Source of the DNA: JANPCX01 sp966211815
GTDB taxonomy: Bacteria > Pseudomonadota > Gammaproteobacteria > Burkholderiales > Burkholderiaceae_C
Assembly: GCA_966211815.1 (NCBI GenBank)
Contig: CBIHOD010000134.1
Location: 1-5,427 of the forward strand
DNA length: 5,427 nucleotides
Reading direction: 5' to 3'
A program made the translations under genes and the position numbers. The notes beneath the pieces were generated by a model, which was not told where the DNA came from, did not search any database, and worked only from the letters and a program-made list of their open reading frames with translations. This document shows positions 1 to 5,298 of this stretch, piece by piece; the stretch's first letter is position 1; every line of letters starts with the position of its first letter.

Positions 1-96
1 GCGCAAAGGGCTTCGACAAGCTCAGCCCGAATGGGTGGGATCTGCGGCGCCGCCCCACCGTTCACCCTGAGCCTGTCGAAGGGCCCTCGTCATCTT
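1..96. repeat. Hairpin-forming intergenic repeat, copy 1
   Basis: First of two tandem copies. The outer inverted arms are CTTCGACAAGCTCAG (11-25) and CTGAGCCTGTCGAAG (67-81), which pair at 14 of 15 positions. The single mismatch becomes a G-U wobble if the minus strand is transcribed. An inner stem GGTGGG (34-39) / CCCACC (54-59) and a GC-rich loop with the palindrome GCGGCGCCGC complete a cruciform of about 71 bp. Elements with this core are, from memory, dispersed in intergenic regions of Burkholderiales and some other proteobacteria. It lies downstream of alaC on the transcribed side, so it could form a 3' stem-loop in that mRNA. The window starts exactly where the repeat unit starts, so its true left boundary is unknown. 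Confidence 0.85.
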
Positions 97-120
97 GGTC
101 ACTTGAAGGATGGGGTGTCC

Positions 121-215
121 GCGCAAAGGGCTTCGACAAGCTCAGCCCGAATGGGTGGGATCTGCGGCGCCGCCCACCGTTCACCCTGAGCCTGTCGAAG
201 GGCCCTCGTCATCTT
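121..215. repeat. Hairpin-forming intergenic repeat, copy 2
   Basis: This copy is identical to positions 1-96 except for one missing C in the C-run of the loop (CCCC in copy 1, CCC here). Outer arms are at 131-145 and 186-200, inner stem at 154-159 and 173-178. The two copies are separated by a 24 bp unique spacer (97-120). Near-identity including the loop suggests a recent tandem duplication rather than two old insertions. Copy 2 ends 36 bp from the alaC stop codon and is the first structure an alaC transcript would meet. No long T run follows either arm, so it is not a textbook intrinsic terminator. Confidence 0.85.
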
Positions 216-251
216 ATGGCCCGTTTCCCACGCCGTTCACCCCCTGGAAGC

Positions 252-1472
252 CTACGCCGGCGCCAGCCCGTCCTCCCGGAACATCGCCTTGATGCCGCGC
301 ACCGCCTGGCGGATGCGGTTCTCGTTCTCGATCAGCGCGAAACGCACATGGTCGTCGCCGTGGTCGCCGAAGCCGATGCCGGGCGACACCGACACCTTGG
401 CGCGGGCCAGCAGCTGCTTGGCGAATTCGAGCGAGCCGAGCGCCCGGTAGTGCTCGGGGATGCGCGCCCAGATGTACATCGACGCCTTGGGCAGCTCCAC
501 TTGCCAGCCGGCCTCGGTCAGCCCCTTGTAGAGCACGTCGCGCCGCTTCTGGTAGGTGGCGGCGATGTCCCGCACGCACTGCTGGTCGCCTTCGAGGGCG
601 GCGATGGCCGCCACCTGCAGCGGGGTGAACGTGCCGTAGTCGTGGTAGCTCTTGATGCGCGCCAGCGCGGCCACCAGGTCTTTGTTGCCCACCATGAAGC
701 CGACACGCCAGCCAGCCATGTTGTAGCTCTTGGACAGCGTGAAGAACTCCACCGCGATGTCCTTGGCGCCGGGCACCTGCATGATGCTCGGCGCCTTCCA
801 GCCGTCGAAGACGATGTCGGCGTAGGCCAGGTCGTGCACCACGAAGATGTCGTGCTTGCGCGCCAGCGCGACCACGCGCTCGAAGAAATCCAGCTCGACG
901 CACTGGGCGGTCGGGTTGCTCGGGAAGCCCAGCACCATCATCTTGGGCTTGGGGTAGCTGCCGCGGATGGTGCGCTCCAGCTCGGCGAAGAAGTCGACGC
1001 CGGGCACCGCGTTTTCAAAAGACAAAGGCACGCTGCGGATGTCCGCCCCCGCGATCACCGCGCCGTAGATGTGGATCGGGTAGCTCGGGTCGGGCACCAG
1101 CACGGTGTCGCCGCGGTCGAGCGTGGCGAGCATCAGGTGGGCCAGGCCCTCCTTGGAGCCGATGGTGACGATGGCTTCCTTGTCGGCGTCGATCTCGACC
1201 TGGTAGCGGTCGCGGTACCAATGCGAGATCGCGCGGCGCAGCCGGGGGATGCCCTTGCTGGCCGAGTAGCCGTGGGTGTCGGGCCGCTGGGCGGCTTCCG
1301 TGAGCTTGGCGACGATGTGCGGCGGCGTGGCCCCGTCGGGGTTGCCCATGCTCATGTCGATGATGTCTTCGCCGCGGCGGCGCGCGGCGGCCCGCAGCTC
1401 GGCGGTGATGTTGAAGACGTAAGGGGGAAGGCGGTCGATGCGCGCGAAGCGGCGCTGGCCCGGAGAGGACAT
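252..1472 (-). CDS. alaC: Alanine aminotransferase AlaC (class I/II PLP aminotransferase)
   Basis: Cytosolic PLP enzyme of 406 aa that interconverts pyruvate + glutamate and alanine + 2-oxoglutarate, the main alanine-forming step in AlaC-type bacteria. The whole chain reads like E. coli AlaC (about 412 aa): RIDRLPPYVFNITAEL near residues 11-26, SMGNPDGATPPHIV at 41-54, IGSKEGLAHLMLATLD at 104-119 and DPSYPIHIYGAVIAGA at 128-143. Active-site features seen are SNPTAQ at 185-190, HDLAYADI at 213-220 (PLP-contacting Asp214 and Tyr217), Schiff-base Lys248 in TLSKSYNMAGWR and carboxylate-binding Arg377 in HVRFALIEN. The ATG at 1472 gives the expected N-terminus; no clear Shine-Dalgarno precedes it. 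Residues 151-156 look like a small insertion relative to the E. coli protein as I remember it. The gene follows ureD after 138 bp and probably has its own promoter. In related betaproteobacteria alaC often precedes hom and thrC, but here repeats follow and the window ends. Confidence 0.95.
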   Translation of the reverse strand: MSSPGQRRFARIDRLPPYVFNITAELRAAARRRGEDIIDMSMGNPDGATPPHIVAKLTEAAQRPDTHGYSASKGIPRLRRAISHWYRDRYQVEIDADKEAIVTIGSKEGLAHLMLATLDRGDTVLVPDPSYPIHIYGAVIAGADIRSVPLSFENAVPGVDFFAELERTIRGSYPKPKMMVLGFPSNPTAQCVELDFFERVVALARKHDIFVVHDLAYADIVFDGWKAPSIMQVPGAKDIAVEFFTLSKSYNMAGWRVGFMVGNKDLVAALARIKSYHDYGTFTPLQVAAIAALEGDQQCVRDIAATYQKRRDVLYKGLTEAGWQVELPKASMYIWARIPEHYRALGSLEFAKQLLARAKVSVSPGIGFGDHGDDHVRFALIENENRIRQAVRGIKAMFREDGLAPA

Positions 1473-1541
1473 TGGAATTGGCTTTCACGTAAGCGCCCGG
1501 AACCGTCCGAGCGACGTCGCCGCCGTTGCGGCAGCCGGGGG

Positions 1542-1571
1542 ATCTTAGCCGACGGTCACGGCTTCGATCAA
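1542..1571 (-). promoter_or_regulatory. Candidate sigma-70 promoter for alaC
   Basis: Read on the minus strand, a -35-like TTGATC (1566-1571) is separated by 18 bp from a -10-like TAAGAT (1542-1547); each matches four of six consensus bases. Transcription would start near 1535, giving a leader of about 63 nt before the alaC ATG. The leader would open with a small perfect hairpin, GCCGC/GCGGC (1519-1523 with 1528-1532). This is the only convincing promoter-like pair in the 138 bp ureD-alaC gap (1473-1610). It is inferred from the motif only. Confidence 0.4.
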
Positions 1572-1610
1572 CCGGTCAAGGGCGCAACCGCGGACGAACG
1601 CGGCGGCCCG

Positions 1611-2459
1611 TCAAAGCTTCCAGACCCGGGGGGCGTTGGCGCGCAAGCCCCAGGCCGCGGGCCGCCACGCGGCCCACACCTGGCGCAGCAAGTCCATCGC
1701 CGGCTCGACGCGCGGCGCCAGCACGCGCAGCACCGCGCCCTGGTCGGCCAGCCGGGTGCAGCCGGCGCGCGGCGCCAAGGCGGCGTGCGCCTGGACGATG
1801 CCGCGGGCCGTGTCGAGCAGCGCTTCCAGCCTGCCCGAAGCCTGCGCCTGGCCGCAGGCGAACCACAACGTGGCCAGCACGCCCTGGCCGTCCCAGCCGA
1901 GCGGGCTGCGCAGCAGCAGCCCGTCGCCGGCGGCCACGTGGGCACGCTCCAGCCAGAGGCCGGGCACTTCGATCTCCTGGCGCATGTGGCCCAGCTCGAA
2001 GGCCTGGCCGGAGGCGGGCAGGCCCAGGGCGAGCAAGTCCCAGCCCAGCATCTCGGCGCCGGGCGCGAGGTCGAAGCGCATGCGGTTCTCGGCCAGCGCG
2101 CCGCTGTGGACGATGGTTTCCAGCGGCAGCCACTCCAGCCGCGAGCCCGCTTCCAGGCGCGCGTCGACCGACTGCCGCGCAGGCTCCCCGCCCGTGCGGT
2201 AGAAGCGCGTCGCGCCCGGCGTGGTGACCAAGGCGTGGCTGCCGGGCTGCAAGTGGGCCCGCACCGCCAGGTCGTCGCCGCCGACGATTCCGCCCGGCGG
2301 GTGGACCAGCACGTTGTGGCAGACCGACCGTCCTTCCGGATAGAGGCTCTGCAGCACGCGCAGGGGGCCGTGGTGGCGGTCGTGCAGGACGGTGCGCGGG
2401 CCGCCGTCGGCGGCGGGTTCGCCGCGGTAGTTGAGTGTCAGTTGGCCGGGCCAGCCCAT
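1611..2459 (-). CDS. ureD: Urease accessory protein UreD (UreH)
   Basis: UreD is the scaffold chaperone that binds the urease apoprotein and recruits UreF and UreG for carbamylation and nickel insertion. The 282 aa product has the family's usual length and motifs: GPLRVLQSLYPEG at 31-43, CHNVLVHPPGGIVGGD at 47-62, VTTPGATRFYR at 78-88, LEWLPLETIVHSGALAENR at 108-126, and LRVLAPRVEPAMDLLRQVW at 244-262 with a PRVW ending near 278-281. Nothing looks truncated or frameshifted. The ATG at 2459 gives the standard start (MGWPGQLTLNYRGE); no ATG, GTG or TTG lies just upstream in frame, and no clear Shine-Dalgarno is visible. The open frame continues far upstream, but only as a shadow of the regulator gene. 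The oddity is context: ureD normally heads ureDABC-EFG, yet here alaC lies downstream and a GntR gene lies 59 bp upstream on the same strand. It may be co-transcribed with the regulator. Confidence 0.92.
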   Translation of the reverse strand: MGWPGQLTLNYRGEPAADGGPRTVLHDRHHGPLRVLQSLYPEGRSVCHNVLVHPPGGIVGGDDLAVRAHLQPGSHALVTTPGATRFYRTGGEPARQSVDARLEAGSRLEWLPLETIVHSGALAENRMRFDLAPGAEMLGWDLLALGLPASGQAFELGHMRQEIEVPGLWLERAHVAAGDGLLLRSPLGWDGQGVLATLWFACGQAQASGRLEALLDTARGIVQAHAALAPRAGCTRLADQGAVLRVLAPRVEPAMDLLRQVWAAWRPAAWGLRANAPRVWKL

Positions 2460-2518
2460 GGTCGTAGGTCTCGGTGCGTCGGGGTTCGCGGTGCGGTCGC
2501 GCCGCCACAGGCCGGGGC

Positions 2519-3178
2519 TCAGGCCACGCGGCAGGCTTCGCAGTAGCGCTGCTCGGTGTTGCCCACGTGCACCTCCAACAGGCGGCATGCGCCGTCGATG
2601 TCGCCGGCTGCGATGGCGTCGTACAGCACGCGGTGGTTGTGCACCGAGCGGTCGATGGGCGAGCGGTAGCGCAGCGCCAGCAGCTGGTAGCGGATGCGCT
2701 CGTAGGCCGCGCGCAGGTAGACGTTCTCGCAGCAGGCGAGGAATTGGTAGTGGAAGTCCATGTCGATGCGCGCCAGCGCCGACAAGTCGCCGGCCTCCTC
2801 GGCCACGGCGAACTGCCGCAACAGGCGTTCGAGTTCTTTCAGCAGCCGCGACCTCTGCGACGCGGCGGCTTCGCGCAGCGCGGCGGATTCGATCATGGTC
2901 CTGAAGCGGCACAGCTGCCCCACCTGGGTGTCGCTGAGCGTGAAGACTTCGGTGCCTCGCTGCGGATGCACGTCCACCAGCCCCTCCATCTTCAAGCGCA
3001 CCAGGGCCTCCCGGACGGGGGTCTTGCTCGTCCCCAGGCGTTGCGCGATCTGGGCCTCGGACACGAGTTCGCCCAATTTGAAGTCGCCTTGGACGATGGC
3101 GTCGCGGATCCGCTCGATCGCCAAGTCCGTCAAAAGCTGCGGGCGCTCTAAGCGCAGGGACCGGGGTTTGGCTGTCAT
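2519..3178 (-). CDS. GntR-family transcriptional regulator, FadR/FCD subfamily
   Basis: Cytosolic DNA-binding repressor of 219 aa, the usual size for the FCD branch. The N-terminal winged helix-turn-helix spans about residues 13-80, with GELVSEAQIAQRLGTSKTPVREAL (36-59) as the classic GntR recognition region and the wing HPQRGTEVFTL at 71-81. The C-terminal all-helical FCD effector domain (about 88-212) keeps the metal-binding set: Asp139 and His143 in DMDFH, His182 in HNHRVLYDAIAAGD and His204 in LLEVHVGNTEQ. Such domains usually bind small carboxylates through the metal, which suits control of a sugar-acid operon. The start at 3178 is fixed by an in-frame TAG four codons upstream. There is no Shine-Dalgarno, and a TAGAAT hexamer (3185-3190) lies six bases before the ATG, so a leaderless mRNA is possible. 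It is divergent from the dehydrogenase operon, with an 18 bp palindrome between them, so autoregulation and control of that operon are likely. Confidence 0.93.
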   Translation of the reverse strand: MTAKPRSLRLERPQLLTDLAIERIRDAIVQGDFKLGELVSEAQIAQRLGTSKTPVREALVRLKMEGLVDVHPQRGTEVFTLSDTQVGQLCRFRTMIESAALREAAASQRSRLLKELERLLRQFAVAEEAGDLSALARIDMDFHYQFLACCENVYLRAAYERIRYQLLALRYRSPIDRSVHNHRVLYDAIAAGDIDGACRLLEVHVGNTEQRYCEACRVA

Positions 3179-3211
3179 CCCGAAATTCTATTCGGGTTAT
3201 TTCTGATGCGA

Positions 3212-3229
3212 TATCTGATATATCAGATA
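3212..3229. promoter_or_regulatory. Perfect 18 bp palindrome, likely GntR operator
   Basis: TATCTGATATATCAGATA is its own reverse complement. It sits in the divergent region, 33 bp from the regulator ATG (3178) and 32 bp from the preferred dehydrogenase ATG (3262). A perfect 18 bp palindrome is expected by chance only about 0.02 times in a window this size. The AT-rich TGATATATCA core resembles FCD-type GntR operators, which are short symmetric sites. One bound dimer could repress both divergent promoters. The region is distinctly AT-rich compared with the surrounding genes. I could not identify convincing -35/-10 pairs for either direction; they probably overlap the palindrome. Confidence 0.75.
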
Positions 3230-3261
3230 CGATGCATCGACTGACATTTCGACTTTTGTTC

Positions 3262-4224
3262 ATGGACATCTCGCAAGCATGGGTCGTCGCGATCGACGAC
3301 GGATACACCTCCTACGACCAGGAAAGCGAGCTGCTGGCATCCGCCGGCGCGCGCTTCGAACTGCGGCCCTGCGCCGGCAGCGAAGGCAAGGCGGTCCAGG
3401 CCGTCCGGGGCGCCGACATCGTGTTGGTGAGGGAGTCGCCGGTGTCGCGCGCCGTCATCGACGCGATGGACCGCTGCAAAGGCGTGGTGCGCTACGGCAT
3501 CGGCCTGGACAACATCGACCTCGACGCCGCCCGCCAGCGCGGCATCGCGGTGGCCAATGTTCCCGACTACGGCATCGAGGAAGTCAGCACCCACGCGGCC
3601 GCCCTGCTGCTCGCCGTCGCCCGCCAGGTGCTGCGCCGCGACGGCGAAGTGCGGTCGGGCCGTTGGAGTTCGGCGCCCGCCCATCCCATGTACCGGCTGC
3701 GCGGGCGCACGCTGGGCCTCATCGGCTACGGTCGCATCGCGCGCCAGGTCCACGAGAAGCTGGCGGGCTTCGGCTTCCTCCGCGTGCTGGCGCACGACCC
3801 GGCGGCCGACCTGCCGGATTCGGTCACGGCGGCCGGCATCGATCAAGTCTGCGCCGAATCGGACGTGATCTCGCTCCACGCGCCCCTGACCCCGCAGACG
3901 CGCCACCTCGTCAACGCGCAACGCCTGGCGCTGATGAAGCCCAATGCGATCCTGGTCAACACCGCGCGCGGCGGCCTGGTCGACCTGGACGCGCTGCACG
4001 ACGCCCTGCGCGACGGCCGCATCCTGGGCGCCGGGCTCGACGTCTTCGAAGCCGAGCCGCCCGACACCCGCCACCCCCTGTTCGGCCTGCGCAATGTCGT
4101 GGTGTCCGACCACATCGGCTGGTACAGCGAAGAGGCGATGCGCGAGCTGCAGCGCAAAGCCGCGCAGGAGGCGGTGCGGATGCTGTCGGGCCAGCCGCCC
4201 AAGCACTGGGTCAACGCCTGGTGA
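3262..4224 (+). CDS. D-isomer-specific 2-hydroxyacid dehydrogenase, CtBP-like
   Basis: Predicted cytosolic NAD(P)H-dependent enzyme that interconverts a 2-keto acid and its D-2-hydroxy acid; 320 aa from this start. Residues below are numbered from that start. The substrate-binding segment VRYGIGLDNIDLDAARQRGI is at 76-95, with PDYGIEEVSTHA at 101-112. The Rossmann motif GLIGYGRIA is at 152-160, followed by an acidic HDP (Asp179) that favours NAD over NADP. The catalytic triad is Arg236 in NTARGGLVD, Glu265 in FEAEPP and His284 in DHIGWYS. The opening VVAIDDGYTSYDQE and the DHIGWYSEEA region resemble the CtBP-like branch rather than phosphoglycerate dehydrogenase. An earlier in-frame ATG at 3232 would add MHRLTFRLLF, but it abuts the operator and the extension looks non-homologous, so 3262 is preferred. 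Neither start has a Shine-Dalgarno. It is first in an operon with a sugar-acid kinase and a TRAP transporter; the substrate is unknown. Confidence 0.9.
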   Translation: MDISQAWVVAIDDGYTSYDQESELLASAGARFELRPCAGSEGKAVQAVRGADIVLVRESPVSRAVIDAMDRCKGVVRYGIGLDNIDLDAARQRGIAVANVPDYGIEEVSTHAAALLLAVARQVLRRDGEVRSGRWSSAPAHPMYRLRGRTLGLIGYGRIARQVHEKLAGFGFLRVLAHDPAADLPDSVTAAGIDQVCAESDVISLHAPLTPQTRHLVNAQRLALMKPNAILVNTARGGLVDLDALHDALRDGRILGAGLDVFEAEPPDTRHPLFGLRNVVVSDHIGWYSEEAMRELQRKAAQEAVRMLSGQPPKHWVNAW

Positions 4225-4255
4225 CCGCCCCCTCACCCACCGCACAAAGGTTCCC

Positions 4256-4363
4256 ATGAGACATCCCAACCACGGGCCGAGGCCCGCGGCGGCCACCGGC
4301 ATGCCCGCACCGGCGCCCCGAGAAATCCAGGCGACCCGCCAAGCAAATGGAGGCGCGCCATGA
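4256..4363 (+). CDS. Possible 35-codon small ORF or gene remnant
   Basis: This small open frame fills most of the 135 bp gap between the dehydrogenase and kinase genes. The ATG at 4256 has an AAAGG about seven bases upstream, and the stop overlaps the kinase start as ATGA (4360-4363), an arrangement typical of translational coupling. The predicted peptide, beginning MRHPNHGPRPAAATG, is rich in Pro, Ala and Gly, has no recognisable domain, signal peptide or membrane segment, and I do not recognise it. A perfect CGGGCC-GA-GGCCCG hairpin (4273-4286) lies inside. It may be a leader peptide, the decayed start of a deleted gene, or just untranslated spacer. Evidence for expression is only the start context and the overlap. 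Confidence 0.22.
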   Translation: MRHPNHGPRPAAATGMPAPAPREIQATRQANGGAP

Positions 4364-5298
4364 GCCTGGACGTCGCCACCTTCGGCGAAGCCATGCTGCT
4401 GCTCGTGGCCGACAGGCCCGGGCCGCTGGAACACGCCGAATCCTTCACCAAGCGCACCGCGGGCGCGGAGACCAATGTGGCGATCGGCTTGTCGCGCCTG
4501 GGCCTGAAAGCCGGCTGGGCCAGCCGGCTCGGCGCCGACTCGATGGGCCGCCACCTGCTGGCCGCGATGCGCGGCGAAGGCGTCGACTGCTCCCGCGTGG
4601 CGTGCGACCCGGCGCACCGCACCGGGTTCATGTTCAAAGGGCGCACGGCCGACGGCGGCGACCCGGCGGTCGAATACCACCGCAAGGGCTCGGCCGCCAG
4701 CTTTTTCGGCCCCGGCGACATCGACGAGCCATGGCTGGCTTCGGCAAGGCACTTGCATGCGACGGGCGTCTTCCCCGCGCTGTCTGACGACTGCCTGGCC
4801 GCCGCGGTCCGCAGCATCGCTCTGATGCGCGGAGCGGGACGGACCGTTTCCTTCGACCCCAACCTGCGACCCGCACTTTGGGCTTCGCCCGGGCGCATGC
4901 GGGAAGCCGTCAACAGCCTGGCCGAACGGTCCGATTGGGTGTTGCCTGGCCTGGAGGAAGGCCGCTTCCTGACCGGCGCCGCCACCCCCGAGGGCATCGC
5001 CCGGTTCTACCGCGCGCGCGGCGCGAAGGCGGTGGTCGTGAAACTCGGCGCCGACGGCGCCTATTACGACGGCGAGGAAGGCCGAGGGCATGTGCCGAGC
5101 GTGCCGGTGGCCCGGGTGGTGGACACGGTGGGCGCCGGCGACGGTTTCGCGGTCGGCGTGGTGAGCGCGCTGCTGGAAGGCCGGGGCCTGGCCGCCGCGG
5201 CGCACCGCGGCGCCTGGATCGGCGCGCGCGCCGTGCAAGTGATCGGCGACGCGGAAGGCCTGCCCACGCGTGCCGAACTCCAGGAGGCTGGGCTGTGA
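4360..5298 (+). CDS. PfkB-family sugar-acid kinase (KdgK/KguK-like)
   Basis: Cytosolic ribokinase-fold enzyme of 312 aa that uses ATP to phosphorylate a keto sugar acid. The family's usual members make 2-keto-3-deoxy-6-phosphogluconate or 2-keto-6-phosphogluconate, which feed Entner-Doudoroff metabolism. The first PfkB signature lies at about 33-63 (AGAETNVAIGLSRLG, then SRLGADSMG). A lid and substrate region with RTGFMFKGR is at 87-95 and VEYHRKGSAAS at 104-114. SFDPNLRPALW at 164-174 is typical of keto-sugar-acid kinases, and WVLPGLEEG is at 193-201. The second signature DTVGAGDGFAVG is at 255-266, with Asp261 as catalytic base and GAGD as anion hole. A GGAGG (4349-4353), six bases before the ATG, supports the start. 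The product could be KdgK or 2-ketogluconate kinase KguK; the overall feel of the sequence, including the GDAEGLP near 296-302, is close to KguK-type proteins as I remember them. Its stop overlaps the next gene's GTG start. Confidence 0.9.
   Translation: MSLDVATFGEAMLLLVADRPGPLEHAESFTKRTAGAETNVAIGLSRLGLKAGWASRLGADSMGRHLLAAMRGEGVDCSRVACDPAHRTGFMFKGRTADGGDPAVEYHRKGSAASFFGPGDIDEPWLASARHLHATGVFPALSDDCLAAAVRSIALMRGAGRTVSFDPNLRPALWASPGRMREAVNSLAERSDWVLPGLEEGRFLTGAATPEGIARFYRARGAKAVVVKLGADGAYYDGEEGRGHVPSVPVARVVDTVGAGDGFAVGVVSALLEGRGLAAAAHRGAWIGARAVQVIGDAEGLPTRAELQEAGL
5282..5287 (+). promoter_or_regulatory. Strong Shine-Dalgarno deciding a GTG start
   Basis: A full AGGAGG lies inside the last codons of the kinase gene, seven bases before GTG at 5295. 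The GTG overlaps the kinase TGA as GTGA. Spacing and strength make this GTG the clear start of the TRAP small-subunit gene and imply translational coupling with the kinase. Confidence 0.8.

Noticed and set aside
1..215. CRISPR array or IS element explanation for the tandem repeats
   Set aside because: There are only two units of about 95 bp with internal dyads, a single 24 bp spacer and no transposase; hairpin intergenic repeats fit better.
110..292. A 60-codon plus-strand frame through the repeat region
   Set aside because: It is made largely of repeat sequence, runs into the antisense of alaC and has no start context or domain.
1588..1603. Small hairpin CCGCG/CGCGG just after the ureD stop as a terminator
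   Set aside because: The stem is only 5 bp, no T tract follows on the minus strand, and such stems arise often by chance at this GC content.
216..2546. A 776-codon open frame on the plus strand, antisense to alaC and ureD
   Set aside because: It is full of His, Arg, Val and Ala runs without a recognisable domain and lies opposite two clear, conserved genes. Long antisense frames are common in GC-rich DNA.
2460..3308. Upstream extension of the ureD frame into the regulator gene, giving a 565-codon frame
   Set aside because: The extension is out of frame with the conserved GntR gene and has no homology; UreD proteins normally begin at the MGWPGQL-type start at 2459.
4273..4286. CGGGCC-GA-GGCCCG hairpin as an intrinsic terminator after the dehydrogenase
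   Set aside because: There is no T tract and it is followed by an operon gene with a strong ribosome site; at most it could attenuate.
3223..5238. A 671-codon open frame on the minus strand, antisense to the dehydrogenase and kinase
   Set aside because: Composition is that of a GC-rich shadow frame, with no domain, and it crosses the intergenic region and two well-supported genes.
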